From Trichoplax adhaerens (Eukaryota; Placozoa; Uniplacotomia; Trichoplacea; Trichoplacidae), in contig NW_002060955.1 of NCBI RefSeq assembly GCF_000150275.1, positions 1,638,537 through 1,702,536 on the forward strand: a DNA stretch of 64,000 bases. The letters run 5' to 3'. Shown here piece by piece: positions 48,201-63,200 of this stretch. The notes below the pieces were generated by a model. The model did no database searches and had not been told where the DNA came from. It worked only from the letters and a program-made list of their open reading frames with translations. The position numbers and the translations under genes were made by a program. The first letter of the stretch is position 1. Each line of letters begins with the position of its first letter.

Positions 48201-51200
48201 TATGTCAAATACAAGGCGAACCTAGTCCTACTATTTCTTGGCTTAAAGATAACAAAAAATTACTGGACTCCTCTTATTCCACTGAGCCGAGCGGGTTGTC
48301 TACTCTACTTATAAATAATACGTCAATTTCGGACAGTGGCAGTTATAAATGTAGAGGACAAAATTCTGCTGGCGCGAGTACGACAATGGATGCAATTGTG
48401 ATTGTTTATTGTAAGTCTACCAGAATATTGATATTTACTGCGTAATTGATAAAGACTTATAAAATAGCCAATAGAAGATGTTACTATATTCCAACACTAA
48501 TCAATAATTATATGATCTTAATATAATAGTCATTTATCTAATGTAGTTAATATCATATGCACCAATTTTTGTAATTATGACGTTCTTCTAATAACCTGTG
48601 AAATCATCACATTAGATGCTCCAAAAATACTCCTTAATCCTAGCAATACTACTATTGTCGAAGGCGATAGAATCGAACTGCAATGTACAGGAACTAGTTT
48701 ACCGATCTTTAGCGTAACATGGCTCAAAAACAATCAGCCAACGACTTCTGATTTCACTACCTATACTAATGCAAGTAGTACCAATCGTACGGCGACACTC
48801 GTTATCTTCTCAGCTAATATTGGCGATGACGGATTTTACCAGTGCAAATTAACTAACAGACTTGGAAATATTACTAGTATGGCTAGCCGGGTTGAAGTTC
48901 AATGTAAGTGAATCAGACAAGTACCCGTAATTATCACTTGAAATTGATTTACTATTATATGAAACACGCCATGGAGAATAATTTGATTGACTGCGAGAAA
49001 ACTTAGTCTAACTAAATGTTTGCCAGATAAATTGTACGCTATCTATATTAAAATAACTTTTCATAACTATTCTATTTTGTAAGTATAATTGTTACTCATT
49101 TTAAAAAAATTCAATTTATCCGAAACATATAGACATATTTTAATTTAAGTATCAGTTATATCAGCTGAAACACATATAATCAACTGCATCGCGTCGATTT
49201 ACTGCGATGAATGCACAAAAACCTTTTATGAAACAATAACTTTAATGCTCAAAATCTGATATATATCACTGACAGTTAGATTTTAAACAATTACTAATAT
49301 GGACGTCTATATTCTTTCTACTACATATTATTAAAAATACGTGAATGATGTACCCGATTCTACAGTTGCACCTCGTATTATAACAGAACTTACATCCTCT
49401 AGCCAATCAGTTATAGAAAATAGCGCAATAATATTAAATTGCCAAGCAAACGCAAATCCTGTACCCACTTTTACATGGTATAAAGATGGTATCGAAATTA
49501 ATAGAACAACTTACTTATCGACGTCGTATAACCAAAGCCAAATATTATTAACCAACGTAACTGAGATGGACGCTGGAAGCTATAACTGTACCAGTACCAA
49601 CCTTATTGGTAGTGCTAGCAGTAATATGGACATTACTGTGTACAGTAAGTCGATCAGTATTATAGACTAATAAGCCCAAACGACCTGTGTTCTCTTAAAC
49701 TGTGTGCTTAGGCCGCTGTATAGAGTTATTAACATCATAAGGTATTATAAATCAAAATTTGCATTGATTATTAATGAAATATAAAATATTTTGTGATCAT
49801 TTTTAATGATGTAGCAAAACCCTTCGTGATCGCTTCGCCACAAAGTGCTAATATCTACGTAGGTACATCTATATCCTTGAACTGTAGCAGCGATGGCTAT
49901 CCACAGCCGAATATTACTTGGACACGAAATGGTGCTGTCATTACATCATCAAATGATCAAGAAATACTATCGCTTATTAATGTTACAACCAAACAGTCCG
50001 GAAAATACCAATGTTTATTTCGAAATGCTGCTGGAAATATATCAAGCAATGTTGCTACCATTATCGTCTATAGTAAGTTCAAGTAATACCAGACATTGCA
50101 AATTTATGTTACTACTTACCTACTAGCATACTAGTCTATAGCATGTCTAAATTTTCGATCCAAGTAAGAAGTAGCTTAGGTCTGTTATTGGTATGACAAT
50201 ATCTCGTAAAGTAGCAAATGGCTAACTTACTATCGGTAGCAAAATGTCAAATAAATTTTCAGTATATTTACAATTTTATTACCGAGATACATGGTTAAGA
50301 ATTGGCGTGATCTTAGCGATTTCTCTGTGGATGTCAAATTTGTTCATTTTGACTGGACTTTAGAAAGTGACTTCTTGCTTGAAGTATAATCGCTCATTTA
50401 AACATTCTAACTGCTTAGCCAGTCTAGTAGTATAAATTGTAAAGGGCAAACAATCAAATTGTCTTCTTTTCTTATACAATGTTTAGTTTAAATGTCATGT
50501 ATTGAACTGGAGTTTCTAACTTTAATTAATTATAGCTGCATTGGTTGTAACCTCACCGAACACAATAGTAGATGCTCCTATCGACCAAAAATTCAGCTTG
50601 ATCTGTAGTTGTTCAGGCATACCTCTTGCTACTACAGCTACTTGGAAAAGAAATGGCACTGTCTTAAATAACCTTAATTATTCTATCTCTATTAACAAAA
50701 TCGCTTCATCATCGGTTATGACCACGTTAACTATTGATGCATCAACCCACGAAGACGCTGGCAATTATAGCTGTGCTATGTCAAATAATTATACAAGCAG
50801 TAATACTGAACTTATTTCACTTACAATATTAGGTAAGCAATCAAGACCCACTATTACAATTATTTCAGTCATGAAACCTTAGCAGAGCCTATATTATCAC
50901 CATACTATATCTTACATCTAAAGATAGTCACGTCAAAAATTTAGTCTACTATTTTAATACGATACGAGTAGTCAAGTTTTAGTTTACTGTAATATTAAAA
51001 GACTCCGTTAATGATTAGTTTTATATATTATACTGTAGACGGAATACAGCTTGATCCCATAGTATATAAAACAATTTAGATAGACGTATAAAATCAGTGA
51101 AATATTTACCTCAGTATATTTCAACAGTACAATTAAATAATGAATTATCACTATTATCGTTTAAATCCTCATTACCTCGACTTTTTTTTATTATATTAGC

Positions 51201-54200
51201 TCATTAGAAATAATTATCACGATATAATGTTATTTAGATTATTATTTTTGTTATAGCATGTTTAATACGGTGCGTTGGCAAACAAATCTTTATTTGTTGT
51301 AATACTTTAGTTGTAATGAATTAACCTGAGGATTTATTGCGACTCCCTTGCTATTATTATTACTGAAGAAAGACGGAGATATAAAATTGTATTTATTCTA
51401 CTAAGCTATAGCGTGATTTAAACGTTAAACTTCTTTTTGGGGGTTATGATTAAAATGCTAGAACCACCGTGGTCTGTACAAAGTGTGCAAATATCAAATA
51501 TCATGCCACGTTCCTTGACAATATCCTGGGATTTTCCTATATTTACTGGAAATACGCCGTTAACTAACTATTCTGTAACCATTACTAATGTCGATAATCG
51601 AACAATTGCAATTAACTGTTCATCAAGCATCGTCACTAACGCCTGTGTCGTGCCTCCAACGATAACATCAGTCAATTTTAGCGGATTAAAACCTAACACC
51701 TTCTATTATATTTTGGTCTGGGCAAGTAATGCTGTTGGTAATAGCGGAATAATATCCACTTCGTCCACAACTAATGAAACAAGTACAAAATAGTCAATAC
51801 TAAAAAATTATTCCTATGTTAAATTAGTATATATCAGCGTATTCATATGACTGATGATATCATCACTTCTAAACTGCAAGTAAACCCGATATGTACTGTT
51901 ACTGTTTTAGAAGTAACTCATCTTATCCGATTATCTTTATGTAATTATTACAGATCCTGAAGATACTGTCAATAATCTATATGCATTGGGATATAATTCT
52001 ACCACTATTCGAATAAAATGGACACCACCTAAGCTACCGAACGGTCAAATCAACTACCGATTGTACCAGTGGAAAGCTACTTACCCTTATAATGTCACTG
52101 ATATACAATCAGCAGTTTTGTATGATGGAGGAAGTACTAGTTTTGATTCTACCAATTTAGAAGAAAATCAAGTTTATTTTTACCAGGTCATACCATATAA
52201 TATTAAGTATGGCCTGATAGGTCCAATGGGAATGATTATAAATGGCACAACTCATGAAGATGGTAAGTAAATTCGTAAATAAAAATAATTGTGTTGTATT
52301 AATCGCGATACGTTCACGATTACGTACATTATAGATTAGATTTTAAATGTGCTATCTTCTAGTAGTACCGTCTGAATGAGCCAGTATTTTTGCATGATTA
52401 CTTTTGAATACTGAGATTTCGAATTACAGTAATACCTAGTGTAATATTCGAAAATGTAAATTTCTACCAGTTATAATCCTCTTTTGCATGTTGTATCATA
52501 GTTCCTAGTGCACCTCCAACAAATATTAGCGTTATATCCACAACTCCGTGGTCAATTTCTGTTACGTGGTTGCCGCCACCACTATCCCATCGAAACGGTG
52601 TTATTATGAGTTATAACATTTCCTATTACTCAACAAAATGGAGACATGGCGGAAGCACACAAGTTAGTGACGGTAAAACAGTATCAGTTCTTGGAGGGTT
52701 AATACCATATACTGCTTACAACATTACAATTAAAGCAGCGACTATCATTGGATATGGGCCCAGTAGTGACGATATAATATCTGTAACAGAACAAACTGGT
52801 AAGAATTACGTGCTATAACATATTCTGTTATTAAATAGTACCTACTATCATCAAGATCTACTTTAATTTTCATGGTGTAGACGTCGTGTGATTCAAACAT
52901 TGTAAAAACTTGATACATAACAGATAACTTTGTAAAACGTTATACACAGAATATCTGATGATACTAATTTTGACTTGTTACGATCTATTCTACGTCCTCT
53001 ATTATAGTTCCTAGTGCTTCTCCAGTTAACGTTAGCGCTACAACAGTATCGGCTTGGTCAATAGTTGTTACCTGGCTACCACTACCGATATCTTATCAAC
53101 ATGGCGTTATAATTAATTATCATATTTCATATTATTCTAGCGAATGGCAACATGGTAATACTATAAAAACCACTGGAAGTGCTACATCATTAGTACTTAA
53201 CAGATTAATACCATATACAGATTATAACGTAACAGTTAAAGCAGCCACTATCATCGGATTCGGACCTGAAAGTATCGGTATAGTAACAAGAACCTTCCAA
53301 GCTGGTAAGCTTATTACATGCTATAATAAGTCAAACTATAATATGATTTTAAGCATTAGCAGCTACGGATATCAATATGGTTATGTAACGGTAGCAAAAT
53401 GCATACAATATTTTATTGAACGAGATTAATTCTTATTATGATTACTTTTATTTTGCCTTATTATTATAGCTCCTGGTGCTCCTCCAGCTAATATTAGCAC
53501 CACATCAATATCGGCTTGGTCAATCTTTGTGGACTGGCTACCACCACCATTAATCGATCAAAATGGAATTATAATTAATTATAATGTTACTTACTATTCT
53601 AGTAAATGGAAAGATACCGGTACTATACAAGTCGATAACAATAATACATCATTAGTGCTTGACGGATTAAGGCCATATACAGATTATAATGTAACAATTA
53701 AAGCGGCTACAGTCATTGGATTCGGACCTGACAGTATGGGTATAATAACAAGAACATTACAAACCTGTGAGTATTACGTGCTGTGAATAATCACGTCTTC
53801 GTTTATGATTATTGACTATATTATTATCATTTTAGCGTAATTTATCTACAGCAAGATATGAATATATACAACACAGTACGATAAATTAGACAATATCTTC
53901 TGATTTACCTTGAATTTACCTTTATTCTAATAGTTCCTACTGCTCCTCCAAGCAACGTTAGTACGATACCAATTTCCGGCCGGTTAATCTCTGTTGCTTG
54001 GCTGCCGCCACCGATATCTGATCAAAATGGTGTTATAGTCAATTATAACATTTCTTACTATTCTAATGAATGGAAGCATGGTGATACTATACAAGTTAGC
54101 GGTAATACAACATCCTTGCTTCTTGAAGAATTAATACCGCACACAAATTATAGTATCACTGTTAAAGCAGCTACTATTATTGGATTTGGACCAGCCAGTA

Positions 54201-57200
54201 TCGGTATAGTTACAAGGACACCACAAATTGGTAAATATCGTATGCTATGATTATAATTAGTCTTGTCACGAAGCAGGCATACAAATCATCTTACTTTAAT
54301 GATATGGATATGAAAATACCTATATTATATACAGGAAAATTTGGTAATATTTAACTGCTATTCATTTTTATTTGTTATTCGTTATTTGTCGATAGTACCT
54401 AGCAGTCCTCCAGTTAACGTAAACGCTACAGCAATATCGGCTTGGTCAATCTCCGTTACTTGGCTACCTCTGCCGATATCAAATCAACATGGCGTTATAA
54501 TTAATTATAATATTTCTTATTATTCTAATAAATGGCAGCAAGGTAGTACTATACAAACTAGCGGAAATATCACAACGTTGGTTCTTGTTGGATTAATACC
54601 ATATACAGATTATAACATAACAGTTAAAGCAGCCAATATCATCGGATTCGGACCGGACAGTATTGGTATATTAACAAGAACATTTCAAGCCGGTAAAACA
54701 TGTCAAATACTACGACTAAAAATTTAAAACCTTATTAGTAGCTAGTAATATCATCTTGATTTAATATAACTGTAGTACTGTGCACTCTCTATAGCCAAAT
54801 TTAATGTAACTAACCTTGCTTTTGCATTTATCACTAAAGTTCCTGGTGCTCCGCCATCTAATATCAGCGCTATGTCGTTAACCGCTTCGTCAATTTCTGT
54901 TAGTTGGCTGCCGCCACCGTTATTGGATCAAAATGGAATCATTATCAATTATAGTATTTCTTATTATTCTAATATACGGATGCATGGTAGTACTATACAA
55001 GTTAGCGGCAATACGTCATCGCAGATTCTTCGCAGATTATTTCCATATACATATTATAATATTACGATTAAAGCAGCAACCACCGTTGGATTTGGATCCA
55101 GTAGCACCAATATATTAACAAATACACTACAAACTGGTAAGCACATCTGATGCTATGATTAACGATGTTAGGCCCATTATAATTAGTAATTGCAACATGC
55201 ACAGAACTTTCGACAGTCTTAATTTCTATATGTCGTATTTAATATTTCTTTATTCCTAGTTCCTTCTGCTGCCCCAGCTAATGTTAGAGCTACAACAATA
55301 TCTGCTCGATCAATTTCTGTTACCTGGCTACCGCCACCGAAATCAGATCAAAATGGTGTTATAACCAATTATAATATTGCTTACTATTCCAGTAAATGGA
55401 GCCATGGTGGTGAAATACAAGTTAGCGGCAATATCACAATGCTGGTTATTGATAAATTAATAGCTTACTCAGATTACAATGTAACAGTTAAAGCAAGTAC
55501 CATTATTGGATTTGGACCTAAGAGTATCGGTATAATAACGAGAACATTACAAGCTGGTAAGTTTCCTTTGTTAATTATATCGCCTTTCTACAGCTTCTGC
55601 AAGTACTGACTGGTATTATGTTGATCTAATTTAATGATAGTATGAGTAGAATACGCGTGCACTATGTACAGGAACTTCTCGTACGCGATATTATTTGTTT
55701 CTTATTATATTTTCCATTTACCGTTATATTTTAGTTCCTAGTTCTCCTCCAACTAACGTTAGCATTATTCCGATATCTGCTCGGTCTATCTCAGTGAGTT
55801 GGCAGCCACCACCGATATCTGATCAAAACGGCATTATAACCAATTACAGTATCTCCTACTACTCCACTAAACGGAGTCATGGCGGTGAAATGCAAGTTAG
55901 CAGTGAAACTGCATCGTTTGTTATTCGTCAATTAATACCTTACACAGATTACAATATAACAGTTAAAGCAAGCACTATTATCGGGTTTGGACCTTACAGT
56001 ATGGGTATATTAACAAGAACATTACAAGCTGGTAAGTATAGTACGCTAGTTACATCGCTTTCTTACGCCTTCTGCACCTACTAATACGGTATTATGCAGG
56101 TCTAATTTAATTATTATACGACTGTAGTATGCACAAGAACTTCTCGTACGCGATATTACTTATTTCCTATTATACGTATATTTCATTTACGGTTATATTT
56201 TAGTTCCTAGTGCTCCTCCAACCAATGTTAGCATTATTCCGATATCCGCTCGTTCTATCTCAGTGAGTTGGTTGCCACCACCGATATCTGATCAAAACGG
56301 CATTATAACCAATTATAGTATCTCCTACTATTCCAGTCAACGGAGTCATGGCGGTGAAATACAAGTTAGCGGCAATATCACATTGTTGGTTATTCGTCAA
56401 TTAATACCTTACACAGATTACAATATAACAGTTAAAGCAAGTACTATTATCGGATTTGGACCTTACAGTATCGGCATATTAACAAGAACATTACAAGCTG
56501 GTAAGTATAGTACACTAATTGCATCGCTTTCCTACAGCTTCTGCAACTATCAATATCATGCAGATCTAACTTAATCGTACTACGAGTATAGCATTGACAA
56601 GAATTTCTTGTACTATATTACTTGTTACTTATTATATTGTTAATTTACCATTATATTTTAGTTCCTAGCGCTCCTCCAACTAATGTTAGCGCTATAGCGA
56701 TATCCGCTGAGTCTATCTCAGTCAGTTGGCTGCCACCGCCGATATTCGATCAAAATGGTATAATAATCAGTTATAACATCTCCTGCTATTCTAGTAAATG
56801 GAGTCATGAGAGTGAAATGCAAGTTAGCGGGAATACCACATCGTTAGTTGTTCATAAATTAATACCTTACACAGATTACAATATAACAGTTAAAGCAAGC
56901 ACTATTAATGGGTTTGGACCTGGCAGTATTGGTACATTGACAAAAACGTTTCAAGCTGGTAAGCTTGCCATTCATTTAATTGATCATAATGTTTAGCAAC
57001 TACTAACATCATCTTGATATAATTTTCATTCAATTTATTATTATAGCACCTGCTAGCCCTGTAATACAGAACGTTTCCCTTATAAATAATAATAATACTG
57101 TCCGAGTTGGCTGGCAAGTAAGCTGAATGATTTTACTGATTTCAATAGTTATTACCGTTTGAATTAAATACAGCATCTGATGATTTTTTCTGGCGTCTAT

Positions 57201-60200
57201 CAGTTACCGTTATAGTAATAGCATAGTAATACAAAAAGCATCGTAGGTAAAAGAACCTCCCAAAAAATGATTGATGAAGTAATTGTGTTAGATTTCTATA
57301 AAGACGTTACTTTCATCTACAGTATTCCTATCTATTAATTGAAACTATAGTTCATGATAATTTTCTAATACCAGTTAAACATATATTTGCCCGCGTAGTA
57401 TTTAACTCCTAATGTAAACTGTTAACAGAGCGCCAAATATTATTGATCATGTCCTTAATAATACTATATTAGGCTTTATGATGTACCTAGATCTATGTTC
57501 GGCCATAATAAATTATATTGCCACCCAAGTAAATATGACTGCTGGTAATTCCAGTAGAAAGTAGTATTAGCAATTATTTGCTATATATTCGAAAAGATCA
57601 AAATATAACAACTTGTAAATTTGTCTATGCGATTGTAAACTAGAAGGGTAGTTGCTAGCCAATACTAAATAGTAGTTTTGTAGATGCAATTCAGAAGCGT
57701 AATAAAATTTACTTTATCCTCAGGAATATAAAAAGATAGTATCATGATGTTATTCTCAATGCATTTCATTTTATTTTACTATTATATAAACTAGTTAATA
57801 CCAGAAAGACAACGTAATGGTATCGTTCTTGGATATTATATCGTCTTCCGTAATACCAAGTTTGGATTTTTCGATAATCGTACTATTTACGTTAACCAAA
57901 CAACGACCAACGTCAACACTAGATATTATAGTGCTGCTAACCTAAAGTATTATTCAACCTATCTAATATTCTTATACGCTTTTACTGCTGCGGGCACAAG
58001 TCCAAAAAGCTTACAGAAATCGATTGAAACATTAGAATCAGGTCAGTATCCATGAAACTTTTAGTAAACTATCTTAATTTATTGCGTAAACAGTATTTTC
58101 AGGTAACGAAAAATTTATTTTACACTAGCTGCATGGATATTTTTACAAAAATTGGGCGCCATTACGCAATAAAATATTATACCAATTCGTTATAGGCTTA
58201 TTAATATTATAAAGTTTAAGTATACCTGTAAACCTATCTACTGAACAAAGATATAATGTATAATAAGCGTACATATTGTTACTGAACATTCACTGTGTTT
58301 ATATTGACTCGCAGTCCCTTCGGCATCTCCGATCAATGTAATGACTACATCTGGAACTTTAGCTGCTACATCAATCGTTATTAGTTGGAGTCCACCTCTG
58401 CTAGTCAATCAAAACGGAATTATCACAAAATACAAAGTATCATATTCCCTGCAAAATAAAAATAGTTTGTCTAATAGCACTATTATTACGCTCGGAAATG
58501 TTAATCAGCACTCCATATACAATTTGCTGCCATCTACTAATTATTCCATACTAGTAGCGGCAGCAACTTCGGTTGGCTTCGGACCATATAATTCACCCGT
58601 TACTCATTTAACTTATCCAGCAGGTAATCGACTAAATTTAAAGATTAAAATCATTTCACACTACTAATACAGTCTTTGATATTATTTGTAACCAAATGAA
58701 ATAGTGGCTCCAAATGTAACCCAACAGCCTCGGAACAGAACTGTTGCAGCTGGAACAGATATAACCCTAGAGTGTAGAGCAACCGGTGATCCAGTACCTA
58801 CTGTGCAATGGTTGTCCAATGGCCAATTAGTATCATCCATATACAGCGTTGTTACTAAAGCTGGTTATGGAAGTTTATTCATAAAGAATAGTAATACAGC
58901 AGATAATGGAACTTATCAATGCCAATTTACAAATAGTAAAGGATCAGTAATGTCGAACTCTGCCTATATATACGTTAATGGTAATCAAACTACTCCATTG
59001 AGTAGAAGTTTAAATATATTTTTAAGTCAACAGCAGCCCGATATTGCTTTTCATTTAAAAGTCATATACTAGCGCTAATAATTTCTAACGTATAGAAAAG
59101 CAATCGTTAGAATATACCTTGAAAGAAATTTATATTGATATCCTATTTCTTTTTTGTGATTATATGGTATATCAGATGGCAACATTACAGGGTTTTGTCT
59201 TGGTGAAATTACAAGTGATATGAAATGGTCTAAAACATATAACGGTTATACTGCGATAGCAAAATGCCCTGTATCTGCTAAAGGTAAAAATCTCTATTTT
59301 GATTTACATGTTAATTTTATCGCTTGCAGAATTGATTTCTAACACCCAATATACCTGTTATAAATAGTTTAATTTTGCAATTAAAGTTGTCTTCTATAAA
59401 TTAAATATGATTCTATGATCAGGTAATGCTACTCGTTCATGTAAGCTTAATACCAATGGCAATTCCGTATGGGATGATATCGATACGACTAATTGTGAAA
59501 CTCCATCATTTGATGTTCTATCGGTCTTGGTAAATATAGAAGCCACAGTAGCATTTAGTCTTTTATCATATTCTTACCTAACTAGCATACGTAAAAAGCT
59601 CATCTATAATGTTTAAAATTAGATTTATTGATAATAGTTATAACAATATTATTATTTTCACAGCATGTTCTAACAACGAATATACATGATAGTGATAGAA
59701 TATATTCTCTTTAAGTTAATACGTGTGTGCATATTATGAAGATTGGAAAGCTTATATTGTACCGTACTCATCAATCTTAATTACACACTTTTCATAATTT
59801 GTAAATTGAAAATTGCACCTACAATTTCACGAATTACTACAATCACAATAATAACTATCGATTGTAATTGCCGAACTTGTATTACTAAGTACACGTAAAA
59901 ATGATTTGAAAGCTGTATATATTATGCTACATATTTGGATAAAATCCTAATATAATTATTGACGGATATTTAACAGACTCAACAACTTAATACAGTGGGT
60001 ACCAATTTTTCTGAAACCATTATCGATGGTTTAGTTAGAACGACAACAGGCAGAAAGTTATATGGCGGAGATATTGTCATATCCGCCTCTATATTATCAA
60101 AATTGAATGAAGTCATGCCGTCTGTTTCTGAATCAGAATTAAATGTAAGCAAAAGCAAATTTATTTTTCTTATAATAAACTGTACTGAGGTCTAGATTTG

Positions 60201-63200
60201 CTGATCTTCCCAGAAATTGGTCACAATTCAAAGTAATCTATTCAATACTCAAAATAAAGAAGGGTGGAAATTTTCCCAAAAGGTTCGAGAAAATAATTCA
60301 TCCAATCTATCTGATACCTATATATCAAGTTTCAAATTCTTTATAGTATAGTGATAAGGATAATTATTTTGGACGTATAAGTAGTTTATATTTTTGAAAT
60401 TAAGAAATTATCTTACATTAGCTAGTGAAGTACAAGAATTTTTGTAAATTGGAAATTGCTGTACATTTCTTTGCAGTTTTGCCGAAGCAGTAGTAACAAC
60501 CAATCAATTTTAACGAACTTGGAAGAATTTGCTAATAAGGCGACTATTCTATCAGCAACCAATAAGACAACAGTAAATGCCAATAATTTAGGTAGGCGAT
60601 AATTAACAGAGACTATTCGTGATATCCATTAATGTAAAATTATATTGTATATAAATCCATTTGGTAGTAATCATTGTTAATCTAAGCGTCACATAAAATG
60701 GAAATGGGTTCTAACGTACAAATTTTTGCTATACATTTATTAATTAAATCATATTCATGCAATAGTACGTGTATTATTTTGTTAGCATATTCTGTGGAAT
60801 TTCTACGAGATTTGCTAGCATAAATAAATACGAGAAAGTAATTCGTGCACAGAATTTTCCATTGATTAGTCTGCCAAGTCTTTTCTTGCTGAAAAAGATT
60901 CATTCAGCTATACTTTAATAAGTATCAATTGCAACGATTATACAAGTGTAATTGCTGATGGTTAAATTTCTATCCATGTTTTTATTATTGAATCGCAGTG
61001 ATAATGCATTCACAAAAGATATACAGTACATGCAACGATGAACTACTAGTAGAAATATATATTAAGAACTAGACTGCATATCCTAAGCAATTATAATTCT
61101 GTACCGCTATTTTATCCTCAGAAACACTCATTTGAGCCTTTTAATTGCTTTAAAGAGTCAGATAAACTACTTATGTATAACACTTACAAACAGACTATGA
61201 ATGTATAAATTAAGATAAACTATTCTTTATTGGGTAAAATGCGATTTTCGAGCTTATGCATATGTCATAAGCTAGCTTCGTGACAAGGATAACGTAAAGT
61301 AAATTTCTAATTTACTAAAGTCTCCGGGATTCAGTATCGCTTAACTATCTCACAAGAATTTAGACGTCGTTGTTTCTACGTTAAACGACTAGAGAAGTCC
61401 GATTTTATTCAGCTATCTACTGAGCTTAAATACCTTTCGGCAGCAGCTAGTATGAATGAGTCATCATAAGATTATGAAATTTAATTCATACTAAATAAGT
61501 AAATTAATACAGAAATATTTATAATCGTAGACATGTACTGAATGATTCTTGATAATTAGACTACAGTATGCCCATTCACAGAATTATTCATGGCATCGTC
61601 TATAGTTGAATATCTTCAGGATATTAATCACAAGCGTCACAAGACATAGCACTATAATAAATTAACATCTGTTACTATATAAAAACTCTTACTACAACTG
61701 TGCAGCATAATTTACTGTAAGAAATAATAACTATTGTGGTTCTTACTGTAAGCCATTAATAATTGCCATCATATATAAATGTTAATTTACTAAATTTAGT
61801 CATTTAACTCTTCGTGGTAGTTCGTACCATAACAGTATAGTAATAGATTAATAATTATACAAATTGTCTGAAAATATTCTGTAACTTGAAGCTGTCGCAA
61901 TCTATGACCTTGATGGTGTATCTGCAAGTTCTGATTTTCACGTTACCGATGGTACAAATATGGCAACCGGAATACGAATTTCACTGCCTAAGGCTACAAT
62001 CCAAAATAATCAACGTATGTACTCTTGTGTACTGTTTATTTGATACTTGCTTCTACTATCAATGGAATTATCCAAGTTATTTTAATAGCGTAATATTAAA
62101 TCTAAAGTAGTATTTTACTATAATATTATTGTACAACTGCACCAATAGAAATACGAATTGTAGTACGTTAGCTAAACTAATCAAGATCGTCCAGAATATT
62201 TTTTAGTTTCAATACTTAAACAGGATTTATTTTCTCAATAATTGGCATAGTTATCAAAGCTGTCGTCATCACTTATAAAACCCTTAAGGAAATGATACCT
62301 TCTTCATCAGCTAACTCAAGGTATCTCAAACTACTATATATAAAATTTAATTTTTTGAGAACATTATTTAATGATGTTATAGTCACTTTTATGATAGTAT
62401 TTTGAAATGGAATAAATATATTATTAAAGCAGGAATCTTTAGAAAAGATTATTACTTCTACAAATTATAACTCCGCCTGAACTATAGTACAGAAAGTAAT
62501 TAATACTGAAAATGTGCTACTATTTGGGTATAAAATATATTTCTTTGTTAATACGAATAAGTTACTAAGTAATATGTAGCTATAATCAAATTATAATTAG
62601 TAGAGATTTTGACTCGACTTTCAATTTCATATTAATGCTTGAAACTATCGTTGCCATAATTTTGGGATGTATTTATTTTTCTCTTTTCAATGAAAGTGTT
62701 GCGAGCAAAGATGATATTAATTTCGGTTGATAATATCATTTTGAACTTATAAATTAAAAACTACTTAGTATCTTTAACACGTTTTTAATGGTTCTAATAG
62801 AACTTATCCTTTCAATAAATCTAAGATCATCGATACACGTACAAAGCAGAGTACTATAATATCATTTTCTAATCTACTACACCATTATAATATACGTTTT
62901 CCTACATTTTTGTAGCAACATTAATCCAGCTGGTAGTACTATTCAAATTAATTCTCAAATTATTTCCATATCATTCTATCCTGATCGATATGGAAATCTC
63001 TCTCATCCTGTTCGAATAATATTTGAAAATACAAATGTTAGTTAAGTATATCATTACTTAAAAATACTTAATAAGGCAATGATCAATTAATTTCCTTAAA
63101 ACAGTTTGTTATGATATATCGACTTTATCATATTATCGTGTTTAATCTAGACAATTGAAAATAAGAATACAGCGAAAGAAAACGTCTGCGCATTTTGGGC

